Assembly (NCBI RefSeq): GCF_000764305.2
Contig: NW_025936089.1
Location: 318,345 to 382,344 of the forward strand
Direction of reading: 5' to 3'
DNA length: 64,000 nucleotides
DNA from: Hyalella azteca
Lineage: Eukaryota; Arthropoda; Malacostraca; Amphipoda; Hyalellidae
Part shown: positions 23,897 through 33,235 of the stretch, one piece after another
Position numbering within the stretch: position 1 is the first letter of the stretch
Layout of the letters: each line of letters begins with the position of its first letter
Made by a program: the position numbers and the translations under genes
Notes under the pieces: generated by a model
What the model saw: only the letters and a program-made list of their open reading frames with translations
What the model was told of the DNA's origin: nothing
Database searches by the model: none

Positions 23897-24492
23897 GAAA
23901 ATTTTTTAAAACGAAACATACGAAAAATTTTTTTACAAAAATCCCATTCATTTCTGCGAGAGCGGAATAGTTTTTTTTTCGGAAATCAAAATAAAGTTTG
24001 GAAAGATATATAAGGGAGAAATTAATTTCTGAAGCATATTGATCCTCTCATTTTTCTTAGTGTATTTTCTTAAAACTACGCTGAATATTTCTTAAACATG
24101 GCGCCGGCTTCGACAAGCGTTCAGTTCAATGAATAATTTTAATAAGAATATTTTAATCTTTGGGTCTGAAATTCAGCGAGCATTGCACTAAGGGAAATAA
24201 GCGGGACTTTGTCACATCCTGGCCCTCATAAGCCCCAGCTTCCCCACACGAGAGGAATGAGGCTGTGTACAGAGGGGAGCAGCCCGCGCCAAACGGCCCA
24301 AAATGAGCGAAAAGGGGGCGAGGTGGGGGGTTAAGAAAAATTGAAATGTGGCATTGAAGTGTTGCGGCAAGCACACATCTAGCTTAGCTTTTCCCTGCGA
24401 AATAAATAAAATTTTGCAAAATAAATAAAATTTAGCATAATAAATAAAATTTAGCAAATAAATTATTTCATTAGCTGGGTATAACTTTACGC
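23897..24492. other. Unique DNA with short aataaataaaatttagca repeat
   Basis: Three copies of aataaataaaatttagca lie at about 24398-24456. No gene was recognised. Confidence 0.5.
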
Positions 24493-24757
24493 CATAATAT
24501 AGGTGACGCCATGCCATAATATAGGTGACGCCATGCCATAATACGGGTGACGCTACGCCATAATACGGGTGACGCTACCCATAATACGGGTTACGCCATG
24601 TCATAATACGGGCGACGCCATGTCATAATACGGGCGACGCCATGTCATAATACGGGCGACGCCATGTCATAATACGGGCGACGCCATGTCATAATACGGG
24701 CGACGCTATGTCATAATACGGGTGACGCTATGTCATAATACGGGCGACATCATGCTC
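24493..24757. repeat. 22-bp minisatellite, about 12 copies
   Basis: cataatacgggcgacgccat plus gt, grading from ataggtgacgcc at the left to acgggcgacgcc at the right. It runs directly into the 28-bp array and shares atacggg and gacg words with it. Confidence 0.93.
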
Positions 24758-24761
24758 ATGT

Positions 24762-26098
24762 TAATTATACGGGCTGTGATGACGTCACGCAATTATACGG
24801 GCTGTGATGACGTCACGCAATTATGCGGGCTGTGATGACGTCACGCAATTATGCGGGCTGTGATGACGTCACGCAATTATACGGGCTGTGATGACGTCAC
24901 GCAATTATACGGGCTGTGATGACGTCACGCAATTATACGGGCTGTGATGACGTCACGCAATTATACGGGCTGTGATGACGTCACGCAATTATACGGGCTG
25001 TGATGACGTCACGCAATTATACGGGCTGTGATGACGTCACGCAATTATACGGGCTGTGATGACGTCACGCAATTATACGGGCTGTGATGACGTCACGCAA
25101 TTATACGGGCTGTGATGACGTCACGCAATTATACGGGCTGTGATGACGTCACGCAATTATACGGGCTGTGATGACGTCACGCAATTATACGGGCTGTGAT
25201 GACGTCACGCAATTATACGGGCTGTGATGACGTCACGCAATTATACGGGCTGTGATGACGTCACGCAATTATACGGGCTGTGATGACGTCACGCAATTAT
25301 ACGGGCTGTGATGACGTCACGCAATTATACGGGCTGTGATGACGTCACGCAATTATACGGGCTGTGATGACGTCACGCAATTATACGGGCTGTGATGACG
25401 TCACGCAATTATACGGGCTGTGATGACGTCACGCAATTATACGGGCTGTGATGACGTCACGCAATTATACGGGCTGTGATGACGTCACGCAATTATACGG
25501 GCTGTGATGACGTCACGCAATTATACGGGCTGTGATGACGTCACGCAATTATACGGGCTGTGATGACGTCACGCAATTATACGGGCTGTGATGACGTCAC
25601 GCAATTATACGGGCTGTGATGACGTCACGCAATTATACGGGCTGTGATGACGTCACGCAATTATACGGGCTGTGATGACGTCACGCAATTATACGGGCTG
25701 TGATGACGTCACGCAATTATACGGGCTGTGATGACGTCACGCAATTATACGGGCTGTGATGACGTCACGCAATTATACGGGCTGTGATGACGTCACGCAA
25801 TTATACGGGCTGTGATGACGTCACGCAATTATACGGGCTGTGATGACGTCACGCAATTATACGGGCTGTGATGACGTCACGCAATTATACGGGCTGTGAT
25901 GACGTCACGCAATTATACGGGCTGTGATGACGTCACGCAATTATACGGGCTGTGATGACGTCACGCAATTATACGGGCTGTGATGACGTCACGCAATTAT
26001 ACGGGCTGTGATGACGTCACGCAATTATACGGGCTGTGATGACGTCACGCAATTATACGGGCTGTGATGACGTCACGCAATTATACGGGCTGTGATGA
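24762..26098. repeat. 28-bp homogeneous minisatellite with 47 CRE palindromes
   Basis: About 47.8 copies of a 28-bp unit containing gctgtgatgacgtcacgc followed by aattatacgg. TGACGTCA, the cAMP-response-element consensus bound by CREB/ATF bZIP factors, starts at 24780 and recurs every 28 bp to 26068, giving 47 complete sites. Only the third and fourth units show atgcggg instead of atacggg; otherwise the copies look identical. The array is cut by an N at 26099 in the middle of the 48th site, so its true length is unknown. Confidence 0.97.
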
Positions 26099-26099
26099 N
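26099..26099. other. Assembly gap (single N) ending the 28-bp array
   Basis: The N follows tgtgatga of the last repeat unit. The next base starts unrelated sequence. The gap size is unknown. Confidence 0.95.
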
Positions 26100-26136
26100 C
26101 AAACAAACAACAAAAAGTGAAGTTAAAGAGAAGTGT

Positions 26137-26174
26137 CTGTCTCTTATACACATCTAGATGTGTATAAGAGACAG
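26137..26174. other. Nextera mate-pair junction adapter (artefact)
   Basis: The 19-mer CTGTCTCTTATACACATCT is followed immediately by its reverse complement, AGATGTGTATAAGAGACAG, giving the 38-bp transposase junction sequence. It is library DNA, and sequence on its two sides need not be adjacent in the genome. The minus-strand peptide VSYTHLDVYKRQ arises from it. Confidence 0.97.
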
Positions 26175-26340
26175 GTAAGTGACAGAGAGCGCATTTTCTC
26201 GTCGACGAAAACTTGAGGTCACGGACGGACAGACGGTCAGATAGACGGACAGACAGACAGACGGACGGTCGGGCGGACGGACGGACATGGCGAGCACAAT
26301 AGTGCATTTTTTCCATAAATGAGAAAATGCGCTAAAAAAA
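26175..26340. mobile_element. Family B element, left end cut by adapter
   Basis: It starts gtaagtgacagagagcgcat directly after the adapter and continues through gtcgacgaaaac, a ggac/agac tract and gagaaaatgcgct. The A-rich left flank seen in other copies is replaced by the adapter. Confidence 0.8.
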
Positions 26341-26901
26341 TAGAGCTAATGTCTTCATCAAAGCAAAGCAGTACAAAATTTGCATTCATTATTTGCATTA
26401 AAAAATGGCATGTTTATGGTTTCATCAGGCTATGCATGAACTTTCAATAAAATTAATGTAAATGATATTATTTTTGCAGAATTATCCACGTTCTTGAATT
26501 TATAACTAACATTAAGAGATTTTTTTATGCACGATATTATTCACCGATGTTCCATTTCATGTTCATTTGGCAAGAGCATGTAAGAAAATGTAAGAAAAAC
26601 ATTCCGAAGAAGCTATCTCATGACAGAATAGGTTTGGATATTTTTTGAGAGACTGTAATTGGAGAGAGCACTTGAAAAATTGGCTCGCTCTATGACCGCG
26701 TACACTCGCTTCATAGAGCGAGAACTTCTCAATCAAGCGAGATGATATGGAAATAAGTTTTACAAAAATTAAAATTAAAATGCTTGAAAGCGTTCATGAG
26801 ACACCAGAGGGGAAATTTTTTTATTCGAACATTTTTCTGACGCGTGGTTTTGTGGCCGACCTTAAACCGCCGCTAAATTCTCCCTATAAGTAAGGCTGAA
26901 T
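26341..26901. other. AT-rich unique DNA, nothing recognised
   Basis: Between two family B copies. No exon or RNA gene seen. Confidence 0.5.
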
Positions 26902-27084
26902 TAAAAAAAAATATAACTCGGTACTCACTGCAGAGAGTGACAGAGAGCGCATTTTCTCGTCGACGAAAACGTGAAGTCACGGACGGACAGACAGACGGAC
27001 GGACGGACAGATGGGCGGCCGGACAGACGGACATGGCGAGCACAATAGTGCATTTCTTCCATAAATGAGAAAATGCGCTAAAAA
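26902..27084. mobile_element. Family B element
   Basis: A-rich start, tataactcggtactcactgc, left arm agcgcattttctc, gtcgacgaaaac, a ggac/agac tract, atggcgagcacaatagtgc, then right arm gagaaaatgcgct. Complete copy. Confidence 0.82.
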
Positions 27085-27189
27085 TAACATATTGATCGAT
27101 ATTAATGTCCATAGTTTGCAACGGCAAGCCGACAGCGATCAGCAGTTACATTAATATAAAAATATTCCTATTCGAAATTTAATTATTCA

Positions 27190-27262
27190 CTCTGTAGATC
27201 ACCTCACTCTGTAGGTATATAACCTTACTCTGTAGGTATATAACCTTACTCTGTATATAACC
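27190..27262. repeat. 25-bp repeat (actctgtaggtatataacct)
   Basis: Two to three copies of actctgtaggtatataacct. Confidence 0.75.
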
Positions 27263-28559
27263 TCACGTATATCATCTCAGGAGCCGAGACTGAGCGTGAA
27301 GAGCACTCCAGTTTACTTTACTCGTCTCATTAAGATAAAGCAAGGATGAACTTCTCTTCAAGTTTATGTTGGAGATAATCTTCAGTGTATGATATACAGC
27401 TCAGTCTACTTATATACATTCAGATCACTCAGCTGCTCTAACTTTATTACTTCATTTGGACTGTTACTTCTGTTAATACTTGTTTTTAAATCATGATTGG
27501 TATAAATCAATGATTTTCTAGTTTTATACATGGGCTCATGCTAATGTATTTCTATATTTATTAATAATAGTGACGTAAATGAATGAATTAAATGTTCTAT
27601 GGAGACTGGGCCTCTTCGATGTATATTAAAATCTGTCGAGAAGTGTAGTAATAAACAAATTTTTGATATTGAATAATCAGGCACTAATTAAATTAGGTGC
27701 CCTCTGTACATAGATATAGTTGCAATAAATAGATCTCCTGCGATGGAAGGAGCAAGATGAATACTGCATGTAATAAAGGCTATTGAAAAAGAGAACAAAT
27801 AGTGAATATAAGCTTGAACAATACTACTTAATTTGCATTGTGAAAGTAGCAGCCGTGTACAAGATCATGTAACGGTATAAGAAATTTAAGAGGCAATAGG
27901 ATGTTGAAAAAACATCGTTACCTCAATAACAATTTACAACGACAAAAATATGTTCAAAACTTACCATACTTAAAACTTTTTATGCCTTGTATACTATCTA
28001 TACTATTATTATTATAACTTTTTATATTTATTATAACTTTTTATGCCTTGTATACTATCTATATTATTATTACTTATGCCTTGTATCTATACTATTTATC
28101 TATCTATACTATTTAACTAAAAGATTTTATCAAACAAACAAGTATTTTCCGCACGATTCTTAAAGAATAACGTTTTTTCAACCGATTCTTTAAAAATAAA
28201 TCATTATTAAATCGTTTAGCATTTTATTAAACGGGTTTATTAGGACTATAAGAAGAGGCTCAGAAGAGCTTGCGGGAAAAATCCCACGATCCTTATGCCC
28301 ACTGCAGAAATTTCCCACGCAGAACAATTTTTCGCACGCTGGAAAAAATCTTAAGTGCCAGCATGAGCAATCGTGAGTGCCAAAATTAGGTCTCAAACAA
28401 TAATACTCAATAATACAATTGTACTTAACCATAATACTTATTGTTTGCATGCATGCATAACACGACAAAAAACATTCCGGACATCACACAAAAAAATATA
28501 TATGCGCAGGGAAGAAAAATTTGGTCAAGTGACGTGCGGTCTTCGTTAGTGAATGTGTT
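27263..28559. other. AT-rich DNA, no gene seen
   Basis: About 28005-28100 repeats tatgccttgtatactatcta. Minus-strand frames of 80-110 codons around 28190-29026 lack recognisable motifs and were not called. Confidence 0.45.
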
Positions 28560-28685
28560 CACTGAGAAAAATGAATGTGTCATATTGTCCAAATAGTGAA
28601 AAACTTCGGGGCTAAACTGGGTCAAGATGACCCTCATATGGACAAGAAGTGCATTTGGACAAAGACTCATTCATTCCTCTGAGTG
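28560..28685. mobile_element. Family A element, clearest copy
   Basis: Left end cactgagaaaaatgaatgtg with attgtccaaatagtgaa; right end gtgcatttggacaaagactc ending cattcctctgagtg. The ends are about 38-bp imperfect inverted repeats around a core with aaactgggtcaagatgaccc. At 126 bp it is the shortest full copy here. Confidence 0.7.
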
Positions 28686-29560
28686 AAATGAGTGTTGAGA
28701 ATAAAGGCATAGCAATTGAACTATAAACAAGGACTTGCGAAATTGTGAATATATTTACTGAGCGAACGCACCGAAAATTTCTCAGTCTATTGTACTGAAA
28801 AAAAAAACTGAATGAGAGTCTACATACATAAGAGGCTAGAGATGCAATAAATGAATTGCATGACAAGAAAGTAAATAAAACAGAAGGATTTACAAGCATC
28901 CTCAGCATTCCTGTGAGGAACTGAGCGATCAAAGGACGTTAGGATCTGGTAAATGAAAAGAATTAAATATTTGATATAAGTAAATAAAGATCTGACTGAT
29001 GGTAATAAAGTCAATGCGTGATCCACGGCTGATCATTCCAGACGCTAGATCATCATTGAAATATCAAAACCGCAATCATTCTCGACGCTAGATCATCATT
29101 TATATATTAAAACCTCAATCATTCCAGANTTAACAATAATATTTCAGTATTTCATAATCACGTTAAGTCAGTAATAATATCTTGGTGATCTTCCCTCTAG
29201 TAATGAATTTTCAGTATATTTCGGTATTTCAGTCCTCTCTCTAGCAATAATATTTCTGCATTCCTCCATTTGGTATTCAAAAATTGTTTCAGTAGTGGCG
29301 GAAATTCTTCAATAGTTCTAGTTTTATATAATCCATGCGTTATAATTTATTTGAAATCCGTGGAATCGAATAAATAAAATAAGATTTACTCAGAGAGAGC
29401 TAAATAATTGCATTTTTTAGAGGTTTTGTTGGATTCGTAAGAATCTATTATAAATTTTTGTTATTTTATCAATAGGAACTAACAAACGAGACGACGATCG
29501 TAAAGAAAAAGTTAAGAAAGGCATCACCTGCCCTACCATTAGTGCGCACAACCCGCATGC
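28686..29560. other. AT-rich DNA with 43-bp duplication and a gap
   Basis: gacgctagatcatcatt recurs at 29041 and 29084 (43-bp period). An N at 29129 follows a third partial copy. No gene was recognised. Confidence 0.6.
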
Positions 29561-29639
29561 TACCATTACAACTGTTACCGCTGCTGCTGCTACCATTACA
29601 ACTGTTACCGTTGCTGCTGCTACCATTACAGCTGTTGCC
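29561..29639. repeat. 30-bp repeat (taccattacaactgttaccg)
   Basis: Copies start at 29561, 29591 and 29621; the array is truncated by the N at 29640. Confidence 0.85.
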
Positions 29640-29640
29640 N
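29640..29640. other. Assembly gap (single N)
   Basis: It separates the 30-bp array from the coding-like minus-strand sequence. Whatever lies between is missing. Confidence 0.9.
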
Positions 29641-29878
29641 TGTCAAATTGATTGTGGTCATCTATTGAATTGTGGTTCGACACAAATCTGTGGCAACTTG
29701 CATCAGGGTCTGCAATTAAGCGTACTTTGTAATCATCCAGGACTAACTGAGCTAACTGAGTGAATGCCTCTTTCTGTTTCAAGGTTTTCATAAGGGAACT
29801 GCGTAGAGTGTGCAACACTTTTTTGGCAGTTTTTGGATAAGCAGAAATAGAAGTGTTCCCTGTAGGAATCTGAACAGC
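29641..29878 (-). CDS. Partial internal exon of an unrecognised protein
   Basis: On the minus strand a pyrimidine-rich stretch ending cttttcaatgtttcag gives a good splice acceptor just upstream of 29878. The frame then stays open for 79 codons, with balanced composition and no repeats, starting AVQIPTGNTSISAYPKTAKK and including LVLDDYKVRLIADPDASCHR. The exon is cut at its 3' side by the N at 29640, so the rest is missing. I do not recognise the family; no membrane segment or Cys/His motif is visible. An adapter lies about 110 bp upstream at 29987, so the apparent 5' intron may be joined to foreign sequence. It could instead be a chance or decayed frame, but the acceptor and composition favour a real exon. 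Confidence 0.4.
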
Positions 29879-29986
29879 CTGAAACATTGAAAAGATATAT
29901 TAGTTCATGGAGCTGCTGCATAATAATACAAATAGCAGAATTTAGGTTTTTGCAATAAAAATCAACTTGTGACCACAGAGTAAAAG

Positions 29987-30024
29987 CTGTCTCTTATACA
30001 CATCTAGATGTGTATAAGAGACAG
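29987..30024. other. Nextera mate-pair junction adapter (artefact)
   Basis: A second exact copy of CTGTCTCTTATACACATCT followed by AGATGTGTATAAGAGACAG. It joins AT-rich intronic-type DNA on the left to a GC-rich ccaccgcca tract on the right, an abrupt composition change. Confidence 0.97.
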
Positions 30025-30691
30025 CAGCACTGCCACCGCCACCACCACCACCGCCACCCCCACCACCGCCACCGCCACCGCCACCATTAATCACGGTGTG
30101 CGCGTGTTTTCGCGCGTTGGCGGGCGGCGCAGCGGCGGCCGCGCGTTCTCGACGCGTTGTGCGACGAACGAAGCCAATGCGAATAATACAATAGTTGAGT
30201 ATACCTGTATAATTCAAACATATATATTATATTTAATTACAGGAATGAAGCAATAATAATAGAATAAGAATTCTATAATATTATTATTATATAATTTATT
30301 ATAAATAATTACCTTCATGGACTGGATAATTCGAAATTCATATGGTTTTAAAATTATACGCTATTCCCACAATATATATCCATCATTACAAGTAAATTAA
30401 GTCTTTTACATATATTACATATATTTTCAAGGTCAAGTTTGGACGGCAGGAAAAAAGTTGACAGTAATTGACGGTGTGTCAGGTTGTCGGTTGTAGACAG
30501 ACGACCATCAGCGCCTGTCAAGACGGTACAGCGTCGTGTGACAGGTGACAGTTTGACGGGCTGATTATGTGCCGCACGACGTGTCAACAGCGCGTCAACA
30601 GACTGTCAACAAGGCAACAATTTTTTTAATTTGACATGTCGAAGTCAAGTTGACACCGACTTTAAAATTTGAACTGTAATTCAGATAAAAG
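30025..30691. other. ccaccgcca tract and GC-rich segment after adapter
   Basis: 30025-30085 is a (cca/ccg) triplet tract. 30100-30180 is very GC-rich (gcggcgcagcggcggccgcg), then AT-rich DNA follows. 30470-30610 has many tgtcaacag/tgacagg words. No gene is supported. Confidence 0.55.
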
Positions 30692-30820
30692 TTGCTACCA
30701 TCACTGTTGCTACCATCACTGTTGCTACCATCACTGTTGCTACCATCACTGTTGCTACCATCACTGTTGCTACCATCACTGTTGCTACCATCACTGTTGC
30801 TACCATCACTGTTGCTACCA
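30692..30820. repeat. 15-bp repeat (tgctaccatcactgt), at least 8.6 copies
   Basis: Perfect copies run up to the N gap at 30821. The array length in the genome is unknown. Confidence 0.95.
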
Positions 30821-30915
30821 NNNNNNNNNNNNNNNNNNNNNNNNNNNNNNNNNNNNNNNNNNNNNNNNNNNNNNNNNNNNNNNNNNNNNNNNNNNNNNNN
30901 NNNNNNNNNNNNNNN
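30821..30915. other. Assembly gap, 95 N
   Basis: The gap lies between two different tandem arrays (15 bp on the left, 19 bp on the right). Confidence 0.98.
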
Positions 30916-31120
30916 GCCGGGTGAGGGTAAGGGCGCCGGGTGAGGGTAAGGGCGCCGGGTGAGGGTAAGGGTGCCGGGTGAGGGTAAGGGCGCCGGGTGA
31001 GGGTAAGGGCGCCGGGTGAGGGTAAGGGCGCCGGGTGAGGGTAAGGGTGCCGGGTGAGGGTAAGGGTGCCGAGTGAGGGTAAGGGCGCCGGGTGAGGGTA
31101 AGGGCGCCGGGTGAGGGTAA
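30916..31120. repeat. 19-bp G-rich repeat (gccgggtgagggtaagggc), about 11 copies
   Basis: Nearly identical copies with c/t change at one position. Each unit supplies three GGG runs with short spacers, so the plus strand is a continuous G-quadruplex-forming candidate. Confidence 0.95.
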
Positions 31121-31204
31121 GGTGATGTCCTCGATCCGTCAGGTGTCAGGCTTTATGCTCCTCATGCATCACATCCACGCAGCCCTCGACCACGCCACCA
31201 ACAC

Positions 31205-31520
31205 GCACAGGCAAGAGAGGGGAAGAGAGGGGAAATGAAGAGAGGGGAAATGAAGAGAGGGGAAATGAAGAGAGGCAAGAGGGATTGAGGGAAGAGAGGA
31301 ATTAAGAGAAGAGAGGAATTAAGAGACGAGAGGGATATATTGAAGAGAAGGATTTATGGTAGAGTGGGATAGAGAGACGAGAGAGATATAGGGAAGAGAG
31401 GGAGAAGAGGGAAAATATGGAAGGAAAATGGATAGAGGGAAGGAAGAGAGCAGAGATGGGAAATAAAGGTGGGTAAAATAAAAAAAAGTAGAAGGAACAG
31501 AGAATAAATAAAGAGATGAC
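31205..31520. repeat. Purine-rich strand with 15-bp gagaggggaaatgaa repeats
   Basis: Four copies of gagaggggaaatgaa are followed by about 230 bp of nearly pure A/G words (gagaggaattaaga, gagagatataggg). Polypurine tracts of this kind can adopt triplex structures. Confidence 0.8.
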
Positions 31521-31730
31521 AGAGAGATGTCGGGGGAGAGTGCTGGGATATACCTAATTGATTATGGGATGCTGCTTCTTATATAATTCAATTTCTTATG
31601 GGCTACACATTCTAATGGCCAATTACTTCTCATAGAATAAAATTTCGTATTTGGTACACTATCTTCTGAAATACTCATTTATAGGATATACGTATTGCCT
31701 GTATAGGATACATGAAACTGTACAGCAAGA

Positions 31731-31841
31731 CGTGCAGCAGCAGCACCAGCACCAGCAGCAGCAGCAGCCTCAGCAGCACCAGCAGCAGCCTCAACAGCAA
31801 CAGCAGCAGCAGCAGCAGCACCAGCAGCAGCAGCAGCAGCG
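31731..31841. repeat. Interrupted CAG triplet tract
   Basis: cagcagcagcaccagcacca, then longer cag runs with cct and cac interruptions. The open Gln/His frame here encodes only the triplet repeat. Confidence 0.93.
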
Positions 31842-31888
31842 AGTCTGCCATTCATTGATCTGTCAGGCACTCGTCAACGCGCGTCACT

Positions 31889-32055
31889 TTTGCTGCTGCT
31901 GCTGCTGCTGCTGCTGAGGCTGCTGCTGGTGCCTCTGCTAAGGCTGCTGCTGCTGCTGATGCTGAGGCGGCTGCTGCTGCTGAGGCTGCTGAGGCAGCTG
32001 AGGCTGCTGCTGAGGCTTAGGCTGCTGCAGCTGCTGCCGCTGCTGCTGCTGCTGA
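31889..32055. repeat. Interrupted CTG triplet tract, inverted to the CAG tract
   Basis: tgctgctgctgctgctgctg then tgaggctgctgctggtgcc. It faces the CAG tract across a spacer of about 48 bp, so the two could pair into a long imperfect hairpin. Confidence 0.93.
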
Positions 32056-32296
32056 GGCTTTTTCACATTTTGCTGCTATTATATACATAATGCTCCTCTT
32101 ACAGCTGTTGATCTGATCATTATGCTATTGTTTCTGCAACAGATGCTGGCTGCAGATGAGGACACAGCAGCTTTCTTTAGTGCAGCAGTTGTCAGTACAG
32201 CTGCTGCACATCACTGCAGGATCTGCTGGCTACAGAGTCGAAGGATACCATCCTACACGGGCATAGGATATTGAAACCACGTCTATTATGAGTTCA

Positions 32297-32455
32297 CTAA
32301 AAAAAATTGTGAATCATACTGTCTAAATTGAGACAAATTTCATCCACGTAGCACTGATATACGCCCTTTTTACGGGCCCAATTGTGCCATGATCCACACA
32401 AGTGCGAAATGTGCATCGCTATTTAGACAATCTCACTATATTTTCCCTGAGTGTT
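32297..32455. mobile_element. Family A element
   Basis: Left cactaaaaaaaattgtgaat with actgtctaaattgagac; internal cacgtagcactgatat and tttttacgggcccaattgtg; right tcgctatttagacaatctca ending ttttccctgagtg. Confidence 0.65.
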
Positions 32456-32589
32456 TATTACGTTGAATCAATGTTCTGTCAGATGCCTGTGACCCAGAGG
32501 ACGGAACCCCTATAGGACCTCGCACCCAATGTGCTGTCCTCCGGCCTCTAATGGCCTCCATCTTGGGTCCACCAACAGCCCCTGTGAAT

Positions 32590-32805
32590 CGCCGGTCCAT
32601 CACCCAGAAATTTCGGTCCGCCGTCCTCCTGTCCACTTTTCCCAGACGTCGGTCCACCGAACCGCTGTCCACCATCCCAGGCGTCGGTCCGCCGTCCTCC
32701 TGTCCACCATCCCCGAACGTCAGCCCACCGACCTCCTGTCCATCATCCCCGAACGTCGGTCCACCGACCTCCACTGTCCACCTTCCCAGGCGTCGGTCCG
32801 CTGAC
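32590..32805. repeat. ~36-bp repeat (cgtcggtccaccgacctcct)
   Basis: About five or six imperfect copies of gtcggtccaccgacctcctg followed by tccaccatcccc. Confidence 0.85.
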
Positions 32806-32951
32806 CGCCGCTGTGGCGTGTCATGTCAAGGGTCAGTTGTGGCCAACGGCTCGTCATTACTGCCGGCGTAGTGACGATAATTGACGGCGTTAACTGCTAC
32901 GGCGGCCCTCGTGACGATAACATCGACACGCAGCGCACCCCACAACACGCA

Positions 32952-33235
32952 CACCGCGGGCACGCGGGCGCCGGGCCGCGCTCACCGCGGGCACGCGGGC
33001 GCCGGGTCCCACGAATTTTTAGTGGCTCTAAATTGCAGGGTGCAGGAACATACTCCCCCTAAATTAAGTCACGACAACAAAACTCCCCCTAAAATCACAA
33101 CAACAAAACTCCCCCTAAAGTCACGACAGAACTTCCCCTAAATTAAGTCACGACAAAACTCCCACTAAAGTTACGACAACAAAATACTCCCTAAAGTAAC
33201 AACAAAAGTTCCCCTAAATTCACAACTATAGAACT
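32952..33235. repeat. Two short arrays: GC-rich duplication and aactccccctaaa repeat
   Basis: caccgcgggcacgcgggcgc is duplicated at 32952-33006. From 33046, aactccccctaaa with a following tcacgacaacaaa recurs about eight times with irregular spacing near 25 bp. Confidence 0.85.

Noticed and set aside
26053..26316. Minus-strand open frame beginning MEKMHYCARHVR
   Set aside because: It reads through a family B element, its microsatellite and the Nextera adapter; similar peptides appear at other family B copies in shifted frames, so this is element sequence, not a gene.
30008..30256. Plus-strand frame beginning MCIRDS
   Set aside because: The start lies inside the mate-pair adapter and the frame then reads a ccaccgcca tract; artefact.
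30916..31120. Telomere-like gggtaaggg words
   Set aside because: The unit is 19 bp with fixed gccgggtga context, not a TTAGG- or TTAGGG-type telomere, and lies internally.
31651..32090. Polyglutamine and polyleucine frames
   Set aside because: They are the CAG and CTG tracts themselves with little flanking non-repeat coding sequence; no splice-supported gene found.
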